Shown: in pieces, positions 26,894 to 34,673 of the stretch | Layout of the letters: each line of letters opens with the position of its first letter | Numbering within the stretch: position 1 is the stretch's first letter | Origin: Micromonospora carbonacea | GTDB taxonomy: Bacteria > Actinomycetota > Actinomycetes > Mycobacteriales > Micromonosporaceae | Assembly (NCBI RefSeq): GCF_014205165.1 | Contig: NZ_JACHMZ010000001.1 | Coordinates: 3,392,501 to 3,456,500 of the forward strand | DNA length: 64,000 nucleotides | Direction: 5' to 3' | Notes under the pieces: generated by a model | The model's database searches: none | What the model was told of the DNA's origin: nothing | What the model saw: only the letters and a program-made list of their open reading frames with translations | Position numbers and translations under genes: made by a program

Positions 26894-28260
26894 CGGGACA
26901 GTTCCTTCTCGTACTCGGCCTGGACCGCCTTCACGTACCCCTCGGGGGTCTGCTGCCCGGCGATCAGCTTCTGCAACTCCGGGGTGATCGCCGCGGCGAA
27001 GATGCCGCCGGTGGCGTTCGCGGTGAAGTCGACCGCGCCGTTCTCCGCGCCGAGCTGCTGCGACGCCTTGAGCGTCTCGGCCAGCACAGTGCCCTCGGCG
27101 ACGGGCGGCAGGGGCAGCTCGGCGGGGCCGCCGGGGCTGGAGCCGCCGACCTTCACGGAGATCTCCCGGGCCTTGGCGTCGGTGTGCGCCCAGTTCAGGA
27201 AGTACGCGGCGGCGTCCGGGTTCTTGGCCCGGGCGCCGACGCCGAAGGTGTTCGGCGCGGACATCGCCACGTGCTTGCCGCCGGCGGCCTCGGTCGGGAA
27301 CAGGAAGAAGCCGGCGTTGCCGGCCATGTTCTTGTCCAGGTTGCCCGACTCCCAGTCGCCGTTGAACATGAACAGGCCGCCGCCCTTGGCGAAGTCGCCG
27401 ACCATGGTGGCGTAGTCCAGGGCGTTGGCGTCCTTGGTGAAGTAGCCCGCCTTGGCCCACCGCTGGATGGTCTCGGTGGCCTTCAGCGCGGCGGGGGTGT
27501 CGAAGGTGGCGCCGGGCTTCTGGAAGATCCAGTCCGCGATCTGGGCGGGGTCGCCGAACTGGTTCTGCAACGCCTGGTGCGGGAAGTTGATGCCCGCGGT
27601 GTTCTTGTTGAACTGCACGATCGGCTGCACGCCGGCGGCCTTGGCCTTGGCCAGCAGTTCCTCGAACTCGGCGACGGTGGCCGGGGGCTCGGTCATGCCG
27701 ACCTGCTGGGCCAGCTTCTTGTTGTAGAACACCCCGGTCACGCTGTAGCCGAGGCCCAGCCCGTACAGCGAGCCCGAGCCGCGCACCTTGCCCCCGTCGG
27801 CCAGCCGGAGCTGGACGAGCTGCGAGGCGGGGAACTTGTCCCAGCCGTAGGCCGCGACGTAGGGGTCGAGGTTCTTCAGCAGGTCGTCCTTGACCAGGTC
27901 GACCATGGTGGGCAGGCGGATGATGTCGGGCGCGTTGTCCGAGGCGAGCACCCGGGGCGCGTTCTCCGTGATCACCGTGAACTGGTCCTCACGGATGTTG
28001 AACTTCACGTTCGGGTGCTGCTTGGTGAACTCGTCGGCCAGCGCCTTGACCAGCGGGAAGCCGGTCTCCGCGTACAGCTCCAGGGTGATCGGCCCGGTGC
28101 CGAGCTCGGTGCTGACGGGTGCGTCGGACCCGGTCGACGACGGCTGGTCCGATCCTGGCGCGCTACACGCGCTCATCACCAGGCCCGCGGCCAGGGCCGG
28201 CACCAGTAGTGCCAGGCCGCGCCGCGAGAACCTGGTCGAGAAATCCGGCACGTCAACCAC
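26890..28260 (-). CDS. Sugar ABC transporter substrate-binding lipoprotein
   Basis: The 456-residue protein has a basic N-terminus, a hydrophobic signal segment and the lipobox LVMSAC (Cys near residue 32). It has a family 1 extracellular binding fold with segments such as FTKQHPNVKFNIRE, ANDIIRLP-like binding strands and MFNGDWESG. It is the first gene of the transporter operon and follows a promoter whose start region is covered by the LacI-type operator. The sugar is unknown; the co-regulated glycosidase at 29736 hints at a fructoside or arabinoside. Confidence 0.9.
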   Translation of the reverse strand: MVDVPDFSTRFSRRGLALLVPALAAGLVMSACSAPGSDQPSSTGSDAPVSTELGTGPITLELYAETGFPLVKALADEFTKQHPNVKFNIREDQFTVITENAPRVLASDNAPDIIRLPTMVDLVKDDLLKNLDPYVAAYGWDKFPASQLVQLRLADGGKVRGSGSLYGLGLGYSVTGVFYNKKLAQQVGMTEPPATVAEFEELLAKAKAAGVQPIVQFNKNTAGINFPHQALQNQFGDPAQIADWIFQKPGATFDTPAALKATETIQRWAKAGYFTKDANALDYATMVGDFAKGGGLFMFNGDWESGNLDKNMAGNAGFFLFPTEAAGGKHVAMSAPNTFGVGARAKNPDAAAYFLNWAHTDAKAREISVKVGGSSPGGPAELPLPPVAEGTVLAETLKASQQLGAENGAVDFTANATGGIFAAAITPELQKLIAGQQTPEGYVKAVQAEYEKELSR

Positions 28261-28611
28261 TCCTTGATTTCACGCCGCGTCACGCCGCCCGGCGGGCCGG
28301 CGCGCACCGGCCCGACCGTGTCGTGTCCGGCCCGCGCGGCCCGACTCTGCGGGTCGCGACCGAGCCGGTCGACATGATCACGGGGAGGGTCGAGGTGCCC
28401 TTCCGCACGGCCAAACGGCGTAGCTAAAATGATTTAGCAGAGCATGCGCGCGGCGCTCCGGACCTGTCAAGGACGAGTTCGCAACGACTCGGAAACGACC
28501 GGTTCACACGTCCCGCGGCCCGTCACCCACCCGCCGGGGGTGGCCCTCGTGACTCGCGCATGATGATGTGACGGGGCGACGCGGGACGCGTCACGGTGAT
28601 TCGGAGGAGTC
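28261..28611. other. 351-bp divergent intergenic region, sugar operon / LacI gene
   Basis: The region holds the sugar-operon promoter and operator (28423-28470). Between the operator and the binding-protein start lies a leader of about 160 bp in which I see no open frame with coding character and no clear riboswitch-like structure. On the other side the LacI gene is preceded by a GGAGGAG ribosome site close to its ATG. Confidence 0.7.
28423..28470 (-). promoter_or_regulatory. Promoter and LacI-type operator of the sugar operon
   Basis: On the minus strand a consensus -35 TTGACA (28465-28470) and an 18-bp spacer lead to CATGCT (28441-28446) as -10. The 16-mer GCTAAATCATTTTAGC (28423-28438) follows two bases later, over the start point. 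It is identical to the operator at 23859-23874. Confidence 0.7.
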
Positions 28612-29667
28612 ATGGGCCGCAACAGAGCAACCCTGGCCGATGTCGCGCGGCTGGCCGGACTGTCGAAGACTGCCGCCTCGATGGTGCTCAACGGGCGGGA
28701 GGGGACCCGGCTGTCCGCGGAGGCCCACCAACGCGTCTTCGCCGCCGCCGAGGAGCTCGGCTACCGGCCCAACATGGCCGCGCGCAGCCTGCGCACCCGC
28801 AAGACCGCCACCATCGCGTTCGTCTCCGACATCGTCGCCACCACGCGGTTCGCGGGCGACCTGATCCGGGGCGCGCTGGACGCCGCCCGGGAACGGGACC
28901 ACGTGCTGCTGATCACCGAGACCCAGGGCGACGCCGCGTTCGAGCGGTACGCCATCGAGGCGATGCTCGACCGCCAGGTCGACGGCGTCGTCTACGCGGC
29001 GATGGCCACCCGCCGGCTCACGGTGCCCCCCGCCATCCTCGGCGGCCCGGTGGTGCTGCTCAACGCCGTCAGCCCGGAGGAGCTGCCCTGCGTGCTGCCC
29101 GACGACGAGCAGGCGGCCGTCGCCCTCGTCGAGGCCCTGCTCGCGCACGGCCACCGCGACCGCATCGCGCTGATCGGCCGCAACCGCCTCAAGGAGGGCG
29201 ACCCGGAGGTCTCCATCGCCGCGCCGGCCCGCCTGCGCGGGGTCCGCGCCGCCCTCGCCGCGGCCGACGTCGGCCTGCTCGCCGAGTGCTTCTGCACGGA
29301 GTGGCTGCCGGAGCACGGGTACGCCGCCATGCGCGCCCTGCTGTCCCGGTCGCCCCGGCCGACGGCCGTCGTCTGCATGAACGACCGGCTGGCGTTCGGG
29401 GCGTACCAGGCGCTCGGCGAGGCCGGCCTGGCCATCCCCGACGACATCTCCGTCGTCTCGTTCGACGACGATCCCATCGCCGCCTGGCTGCGCCCCGGCC
29501 TGACCACCGCCGCCCTGCCGCACGAGCGGATGGGCCGCCGCGCCGTGGAGCTCGTGCTCGACGGGGGCGACGCCGGGCCGTCGTACGTCCCCATGCCGCT
29601 GCGTCGCCGCCGGTCCGTCGCCGCGCCGACAACCGGCGTCCCGGCGCCCCGGCGAGCCCCGGCGTAG
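28612..29667 (+). CDS. LacI-family transcriptional regulator
   Basis: The 351-residue repressor has the LacI helix-turn-helix and hinge (TLADVARLAGLSKTAASMVLNG, residues 7-28; LGYRPNMAARSLR, 50-62) and a periplasmic-binding-like effector domain (65-340). The ATG follows GGAGGAG. It lies between a sugar ABC operon and a glycosidase gene. Similar 16-bp operators near the promoters of these units and of the secreted esterase-like gene indicate that it represses them until the sugar is present. Confidence 0.93.
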   Translation: MGRNRATLADVARLAGLSKTAASMVLNGREGTRLSAEAHQRVFAAAEELGYRPNMAARSLRTRKTATIAFVSDIVATTRFAGDLIRGALDAARERDHVLLITETQGDAAFERYAIEAMLDRQVDGVVYAAMATRRLTVPPAILGGPVVLLNAVSPEELPCVLPDDEQAAVALVEALLAHGHRDRIALIGRNRLKEGDPEVSIAAPARLRGVRAALAAADVGLLAECFCTEWLPEHGYAAMRALLSRSPRPTAVVCMNDRLAFGAYQALGEAGLAIPDDISVVSFDDDPIAAWLRPGLTTAALPHERMGRRAVELVLDGGDAGPSYVPMPLRRRRSVAAPTTGVPAPRRAPA

Positions 29668-29704
29668 GCCGATGAGCGCCGCCACACCGCCGGCCGAGGT
29701 GGTT

Positions 29705-29728
29705 GCTAAACCGATTCACTGGTAGGTT
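29705..29728 (+). promoter_or_regulatory. Operator and leaderless promoter of the glycosidase gene
   Basis: GCTAAACCGATTCACT (29705-29720) matches the two other operators at 11 of 16 positions and has the central CG typical of LacI sites. TAGGTT (29723-29728) is a TANNNT -10 box seven bases before the ATG at 29736, which has no ribosome site, so the message is probably leaderless and the operator sits just upstream of -10. Confidence 0.6.
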
Positions 29729-29735
29729 GCCGGCC

Positions 29736-30683
29736 ATGCTGCGATTGCCGGACCACTGGGTGTGGGACAGCTGGTACGTCCAGGACGACGACGGCCGGTG
29801 GCACGTGTTCTTCCTGCGCGCCTCCCGGGCCCTGCACGACCCCGACCGTCGCCACCACCGGGCGTCGATCGGCCACGCCGTCTCCACCGACCTGCGCTCC
29901 TGGACCCTGCTCCCCGACGCGCTCGTGCCCGCCGACGGGCCCGCCTGGGACGACCTGGCCACCTGGACCGGCTGCACCGTCCGCGGACCCGACGGGCGGT
30001 GGCGCCTGTTCTACACCGGGGTCGGTCGCGCCGAGGACGGCCTCGTCCAGCGCATCGGCCTGGCCGTCTCCGACGACCTGACCACATGGCACCGGCACGG
30101 CGACGGCCCCCTCGTCGAGGCCGACCCGACGTGGTACGAGCTGCTCGACCGGGACGCGTGGTACGAGCAGGCCTGGCGTGACCCCTGGGTCTTCGCCGAC
30201 CCCGACGGCGACGGCTGGCACATGCTCGTCACCGCCCGCGCCAACCGGGGCCCGGCGGGCGGGCGGGGCGTCGTCGGGCACGCCACCTCGCCCGACCTGG
30301 TCACCTGGACCGTCCGGCCGCCGCTGTCCACGCCCGCCGGGTTCGGCCACCTCGAGGTGCCGCAGGTGGCCGTCGTCGACGGCCGGCCCCTCCTGCTGTT
30401 CTGCACCAACGCCGTCGCGGACCCGCGCCTGCCCGACCACCGGATCTGGGTGGCGGACGCGCCGGGCGTGCGCGGCCCCTGGGACGTCGCCGCCGCGCGG
30501 CCGGTCCCGCACCCCCACCTGTACGCGCCCCGCCTGGTGCCCGACGGCGACCGGGGATGGGCGCTCATCGGTTTCCTGGACCGGGTCGACGGCGTGTTCG
30601 TCGGCGAGCTCACCGACCCCGTGCCGTTCCACCTCCCGGAGGCCGGCCCGTCGCCCGCCGGGACGGCTGCCGGCGGGCGGTAG
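29736..30683 (+). CDS. Five-blade beta-propeller glycoside hydrolase (GH32/GH43/GH68-like)
   Basis: The 315-residue protein shows propeller-type acidic positions: an N-terminal Asp in VWDSWY (Asp11, nucleophile position), RDP at 148-150 (transition-state stabiliser) and Glu207 in HLEVPQ (acid/base position). These follow the order of clan GH-J fructosidases, though the canonical WMNDPNG block is replaced by WVWDSW. No signal peptide is seen, so it would act on an imported oligosaccharide or phosphorylated sugar. It is controlled by the adjacent LacI regulator. Family assignment beyond the propeller fold is uncertain. Confidence 0.75.
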   Translation: MLRLPDHWVWDSWYVQDDDGRWHVFFLRASRALHDPDRRHHRASIGHAVSTDLRSWTLLPDALVPADGPAWDDLATWTGCTVRGPDGRWRLFYTGVGRAEDGLVQRIGLAVSDDLTTWHRHGDGPLVEADPTWYELLDRDAWYEQAWRDPWVFADPDGDGWHMLVTARANRGPAGGRGVVGHATSPDLVTWTVRPPLSTPAGFGHLEVPQVAVVDGRPLLLFCTNAVADPRLPDHRIWVADAPGVRGPWDVAAARPVPHPHLYAPRLVPDGDRGWALIGFLDRVDGVFVGELTDPVPFHLPEAGPSPAGTAAGGR

Positions 30684-30715
30684 CCGTCCCGGCGGGCGGT
30701 GACCCGCCGGGACGG
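30684..30715. terminator. Perfect bidirectional hairpin terminator
   Basis: A perfect 13-bp stem (CCGTCCCGGCGGG with CCCGCCGGGACGG) and a 6-base loop lie directly after the glycosidase stop and 8 bases before the exporter stop. It separates the sugar region from the 3' end of the biosynthetic operon. Confidence 0.85.
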
Positions 30716-30722
30716 CCGGGCC

Positions 30723-32270
30723 TCAGGAGGCCGTCCGCGCCGGCACGGCGTCGTCCGCGTCGGCCTCGACGTCGCCGGCCGGGCGGTCGCGGACCATGGC
30801 CAGGACCGCCACCGCGAGCAGGACGGTGATCACGGTGCTGATCGCCCCGACGAGGTTGAGCCCGCCGGTGAAGGCGTCCCGGGCGCCGGCCAGCAGCGCC
30901 GCGCCCGCGTCGCCGGGCAGCTCCTGCGCCGCGGCGACGGCCGCGGCGAGGGTGTCGCCCGCGGCCGAGCCTTCGGGCGCGGTGAACTGGCTGCGGTAGA
31001 CGATCGCGCCGACGCTGCCCAGGATGGCGACGCCGAGCGCCATGCCCAGCTCGGTGCTGGTCTCCGACACGGCGGAGGCGGAGCCCGCCTGCTCGGGGGG
31101 CGCCGACCCGACGACGATGTCGGTGCCCAGCGCGATGAGCGGGCCGCCACCGGCGTAGACGAGCAGGAAGCCGACGACCAGCTGGGTGAGGCCGCCCTGG
31201 CTGTCGAGCAGGGCGAGCATCAGGTGCCCGACCGCCGAGACCGCCAGGCCGGCCGCCACCACCCGGGCCGGCGCGATCTTCGCCGCCAGCACCGGCGACA
31301 GCATGGACGTGACGATCAACGCGAGCGCCGCCGGCAGCAGCCAGAGCCCGGCCCGCAGCGGGGAGAGCCCGACGACGAGTTGCAGGTACTGCGTCACGAA
31401 CAGGTAGGTGCCGCCAGCGATGAGCATGCTGAACAGCATCGCCACCAGCGCCGTGGCCAGCGGACGGTTGCGGAACAGCCGCAGGTCGATCAGCGGGCTG
31501 GCCAGGGCGCGCTGCCGGCGGACGAAGAACACGCCGACGACCAGGCCGACGACGACGGCGAGCAGCGGCAGCGGGCCCGCGTCGTCCTTGGCCAACTCCT
31601 TCAGCCCGAAGATGATCGGCAGGATCGCGGCCAGGGACAGCGCCACGCTGGCCAGGTCGAGCCGGCCGGCGTCGGCGTGCCGGTATTCCGGCAGCAGCCG
31701 CGGCCCCGCCACCAGCAGCACGGCCATGATCGGCACGTTGAGCAGGAACACCGAGCCCCACCAGAAGAACTCCAGCAGCGCGCCGCCGACGACGGGGCCG
31801 AGCGCGACGCCGACCGAGAACATGGTGACCCAGACCGCGATGGCGACGCCCCGCTGCCGCGCGTCCTGGAACATGTTGCTGATCAGCGCGAGGGTGGAGG
31901 GCATCAGGGTGGCCCCGGCGACGCCCAGCGCGGCCCGCGAGGCGATCAGCATGGCCGGCGTGTCGGCGTACGCGGCGACCACGGAGGCGACGCCGAACGC
32001 GGCGGCGCCGATCAGCAGCAGCCGCCGCCGGCCGATCCGGTCACCGAGGGTTCCCATGGTGACCAGGAACCCGGCGATCATGAAGCCGTAGATGTCGATG
32101 ATCCACAGCATCTGCGGGGCGCTGGGCAGCAGGCTCTCGCTGATGTGCGGCACCGCGAGGTGCAGGACGCTCATGTCGATGGAGAGCAGGAGCGTCGGCA
32201 GCGCCAGCACTGCCAGGCCGAGCCATTCCCGGGGGCCCGCCCGGTGCTGCGGTTCGATCGTGGTGGGCAA
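30723..32270 (-). CDS. MFS drug exporter, DHA2 (14-TM) family
   Basis: The 515-residue protein has about fourteen membrane helices, the DHA2 motif around LSIDMSVLHLAVPHI, the loop 2-3 motif GTLGDRIGRRRLLLIG and the antiporter-like helix RAALGVAGATLMPSTLALI. It is the last gene of the biosynthetic operon and probably exports the product and confers self-resistance. The start is a TTG at 32270 with an AAAGGA ribosome site six bases upstream; the next Met is inside helix 1. The start lies about 230 bp within the open frame of the thioesterase gene. Confidence 0.88.
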   Translation of the reverse strand: MPTTIEPQHRAGPREWLGLAVLALPTLLLSIDMSVLHLAVPHISESLLPSAPQMLWIIDIYGFMIAGFLVTMGTLGDRIGRRRLLLIGAAAFGVASVVAAYADTPAMLIASRAALGVAGATLMPSTLALISNMFQDARQRGVAIAVWVTMFSVGVALGPVVGGALLEFFWWGSVFLLNVPIMAVLLVAGPRLLPEYRHADAGRLDLASVALSLAAILPIIFGLKELAKDDAGPLPLLAVVVGLVVGVFFVRRQRALASPLIDLRLFRNRPLATALVAMLFSMLIAGGTYLFVTQYLQLVVGLSPLRAGLWLLPAALALIVTSMLSPVLAAKIAPARVVAAGLAVSAVGHLMLALLDSQGGLTQLVVGFLLVYAGGGPLIALGTDIVVGSAPPEQAGSASAVSETSTELGMALGVAILGSVGAIVYRSQFTAPEGSAAGDTLAAAVAAAQELPGDAGAALLAGARDAFTGGLNLVGAISTVITVLLAVAVLAMVRDRPAGDVEADADDAVPARTAS

Positions 32271-33063
32271 TGTGGATCCTTTCTGGATGTGCCGCCGGGC
32301 GGGGGAGGCAGTGGGTCGTCAGCTGCGTGACCACCGCCTCGGCGACGTGCGACTCGTACAGGTAGAAGTGGCCGCCGGTGAACATCCGGCGGGCGAACGG
32401 CCCCGTCGTCTCCAGCGACCACAGGTGCAGCCGGTCGGCGACGACGATCGGGTCGTCCGCCGCGCCCAACGACAGGATCGGCACGCCGGTGCCGGTGGCC
32501 GGCCGCTCGTAGGTCTCCATGGCCTCCAGGTCGGCGCGGATCGCGGCCAGCGCCGGTCGCACCAGGTCCGCCCGGTGCAGCAGGTCGGGGGCGATGCCGC
32601 CGATGTCCACCAGGTGTTCCAGCAGCTCGGCGTCGGTGCGCCGGTGCCCGTACGGCGGCTCGCTGGGGAAGCAGGGCGGCTGCCGGGCCGACACGACGAG
32701 GTGCCGCGGCGGCAGTCCCGCCCGCTCCATCGCCCGGGTCAGCTCGTAGCCGAGCACGCTGCCGAAGCTGTGCCCGACGATCACGTACGGCAGGGGCGCC
32801 CGCTCGGCGAGGGCACCGGCGAGGCCGTCGACGAGCGCCCCAACCCGCCGCAGCGGCGGCTCGGCGGCGCGCAGGCCTCGGCCGGGCAACTGGGCGACCA
32901 GGAACTCGACCCCGGCGGGGACGACCCGCGTCCAGGACCGGAACGCCGAGGGCCAGCCGCCGGCGTGCGGCAGCGCCACCAGCCGCGCCCACGGGGCGTC
33001 CGGCCCGGCTGCGGCGCCGGCCGGTCGTGCGCCGCCGCCCACCTTCAGCAACCAGGGGTTCAT
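32041..33063 (-). CDS. Type II thioesterase (with read-through tail)
   Basis: The thioesterase fold occupies residues 1 to about 255, with the nucleophile elbow GHSFG (97-101, Ser99), Asp203 in GAADDP and His232 in TGGHFYLYE. Type II enzymes hydrolyse wrong or stalled acyl groups from carrier proteins. Family members end near residue 250, but here no stop occurs until 32041, so about 85 residues of low-confidence tail overlap the exporter gene in another frame. Either the overlap is real or an indel removed the natural stop. The ATG at 33063 follows the deacetylase stop by eight bases, with GAGGAC as ribosome site. Confidence 0.85.
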   Translation of the reverse strand: MNPWLLKVGGGARPAGAAAGPDAPWARLVALPHAGGWPSAFRSWTRVVPAGVEFLVAQLPGRGLRAAEPPLRRVGALVDGLAGALAERAPLPYVIVGHSFGSVLGYELTRAMERAGLPPRHLVVSARQPPCFPSEPPYGHRRTDAELLEHLVDIGGIAPDLLHRADLVRPALAAIRADLEAMETYERPATGTGVPILSLGAADDPIVVADRLHLWSLETTGPFARRMFTGGHFYLYESHVAEAVVTQLTTHCLPRPAAHPERIHIAHHDRTAAPGGPPGMARPGSAGAADAPALHRHERPAPRGAAHQREPAAQRPADAVDHRHLRLHDRRVPGHHGNPR

Positions 33064-33071
33064 CGTCGTCC

Positions 33072-34169
33072 TCACGCCAGCAACGGATGGTGGGCTTCGA
33101 GGTGGGCCAGCACGCGGTTCTGGTGCGGTCGCAGGCGCTGCCCCGGCAGGTGCTCCAGCGAGTGCAGGAAGGGATCCGGCGGCTCGGGCAGGCCCGCGAG
33201 CGCGGACGCGACGGCCAGCACCAGCGTCGGCTGGTACCACGCCGAGTAGCCGCCCTCGTGGGCCAGGACGATCCGCCCGCCGGTCAGCTCGTCGGCGAGG
33301 GCGCACATCCGGGCCGTCATGGCGTGGAACGTCCGGCTGGTGCACATCATCCGGCCCATCGGGTCGTGGCCACCCGCGTCGAGGCCCGCCGCGACGAGGA
33401 TCAGCTCCGGGCCGAAGGCGCGGGCCGCCGGCTCGACCAGCCGGGTCAGCGCCGCCAGGTACGCCTCGTGCCCCGAGCCCGCCGGCAGCGGCACGTTGAG
33501 GGTGCGGCCCGCCCCGGCGCCCTCCCCCGTCTCGGTGACCAGGCCCGAGGCGGGCGGGAAGAGCCCCTCCTGGTGGATCGAGACGTAGAGGACGTCCGGG
33601 TCGGTGTAGAAGGCGCGCTGGATGCCGTTGCCGTGGTGCACGTCCCAGTCGAGCACCAGCACCCGGCGTGCGCCGTGGCGCTGGGCCGCCCGCGCGGCGA
33701 TCGCCACGTTGTTGTAGAGGCAGAGGGCCATCGCCCGGTCGGGCTCGGCGTGGTGCCCGGGCGGCCGGACGAGGCAGTACGCCCGGTCGTGCCGCCCGTC
33801 GAGCACGGCGGTGGTGGCCTGCACGCAGGCGCCCACGGCCACCCGGGCGGCGTGGGCGCTGTGGTGGTTGACGTGCGCGTACACCCCGGCGTCGCCCGCG
33901 CCGAGCGCGGAGGCCGCCTCGACGCGGTCGACGTGCTCCCGGGTGTGCACGAGCAGCAGGTCGTCGTCGCCGGCCGGGTCGGGGGTGACCTGGGTGAAGT
34001 GGTCCAGCACCCCGGCCATCCGCACCAGCCCCTCGGCGCGGCGCAGGTCGGGGTCGACGGCGAACTGGCGCAGGGGTTCGATGCCCGGGCCGACCGGCAG
34101 GTAGCCCGACCCCTGGCCGGGGTCGTGCCAGAAGCAGACCTCGTGGCTGTACCAGGCGAGATTCGACAT
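33072..34169 (-). CDS. Histone-deacetylase-like zinc amidohydrolase
   Basis: The 365-residue protein has the full arginase/HDAC-fold active site: RPPGHHA with the His pair 139-140, DWDVHHGNG with zinc ligands Asp176 and His178, GHDPMG with the third zinc ligand Asp269, and the catalytic Tyr308 in EGGYS. It resembles bacterial class II deacetylases that act on acetylpolyamines or other N-acyl amines. Placed between PKS genes, a thioesterase and an exporter, it probably removes an N-acyl group from the pathway product or an intermediate, for example the amine from the glycine unit or the released amino ketone. The ATG follows AAGGACG. Confidence 0.88.
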   Translation of the reverse strand: MSNLAWYSHEVCFWHDPGQGSGYLPVGPGIEPLRQFAVDPDLRRAEGLVRMAGVLDHFTQVTPDPAGDDDLLLVHTREHVDRVEAASALGAGDAGVYAHVNHHSAHAARVAVGACVQATTAVLDGRHDRAYCLVRPPGHHAEPDRAMALCLYNNVAIAARAAQRHGARRVLVLDWDVHHGNGIQRAFYTDPDVLYVSIHQEGLFPPASGLVTETGEGAGAGRTLNVPLPAGSGHEAYLAALTRLVEPAARAFGPELILVAAGLDAGGHDPMGRMMCTSRTFHAMTARMCALADELTGGRIVLAHEGGYSAWYQPTLVLAVASALAGLPEPPDPFLHSLEHLPGQRLRPHQNRVLAHLEAHHPLLA

Positions 34170-34270
34170 GTGCGACGTCCTTGGCGCTCGGGTCGGAGGG
34201 GGCGGGTGGTCGCCGGCCGCGACGCCGACGGGGGGGTGTCGACGCCGCGGCCCGCTCGGGGGGCGACCGG

Positions 34271-34576
34271 TTACGCGGCGACGGCCGCCCGGGCCCGGGC
34301 CTGCCCGGTCACCTCGGCGACGCGACGCAGGTAGTGCTCCCGCTCCTCGGCCGGGGTGTGCTTGGTCCGGAACGTGGAGTCGAGCCAGGCGAGGACCTGG
34401 TCCACCTCGGCGGGGCCGAGCGGCCGGTCGCCCAGCTCCTTCTCGAACTCGCGGATGCGGGCCGTGGGCGCGAGCACGCCCTCGGCGTAGCCGGACTCGT
34501 CCGGGTTGTGGTTGCGGGTGCAGGCGATGGCCTTCAGGACGGCACCGAAGAAGGCCCTGCTGTCGATGTCGCTCAC
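34271..34576 (-). CDS. Small protein of unknown function in the biosynthetic operon
   Basis: I do not recognise this 101-residue protein. It is soluble and helical, with an N-terminal FFGAVLKAIACTRNHNPDESGYAEGVL segment, a single Cys near residue 19 and a charged C-terminal helix. It lacks the DSL motif of a carrier protein. The GTG at 34576 has a GAGGAG site six bases upstream, so it is clearly translated. It sits between the AOS-containing PKS and the deacetylase, with gaps of about 100 bp on both sides that hold nothing I can recognise. Confidence 0.75.
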   Translation of the reverse strand: MSDIDSRAFFGAVLKAIACTRNHNPDESGYAEGVLAPTARIREFEKELGDRPLGPAEVDQVLAWLDSTFRTKHTPAEEREHYLRRVAEVTGQARARAAVAA

Positions 34577-34673
34577 TGTGGTCTCCTCTCGACGGGGTTT
34601 CTTCCGCCGGCGCGCCCGCTGCGGGCGGCCGGCTACACGGGTGGTGTCGCGACCGGAACGCTCCCGGCTGCTC

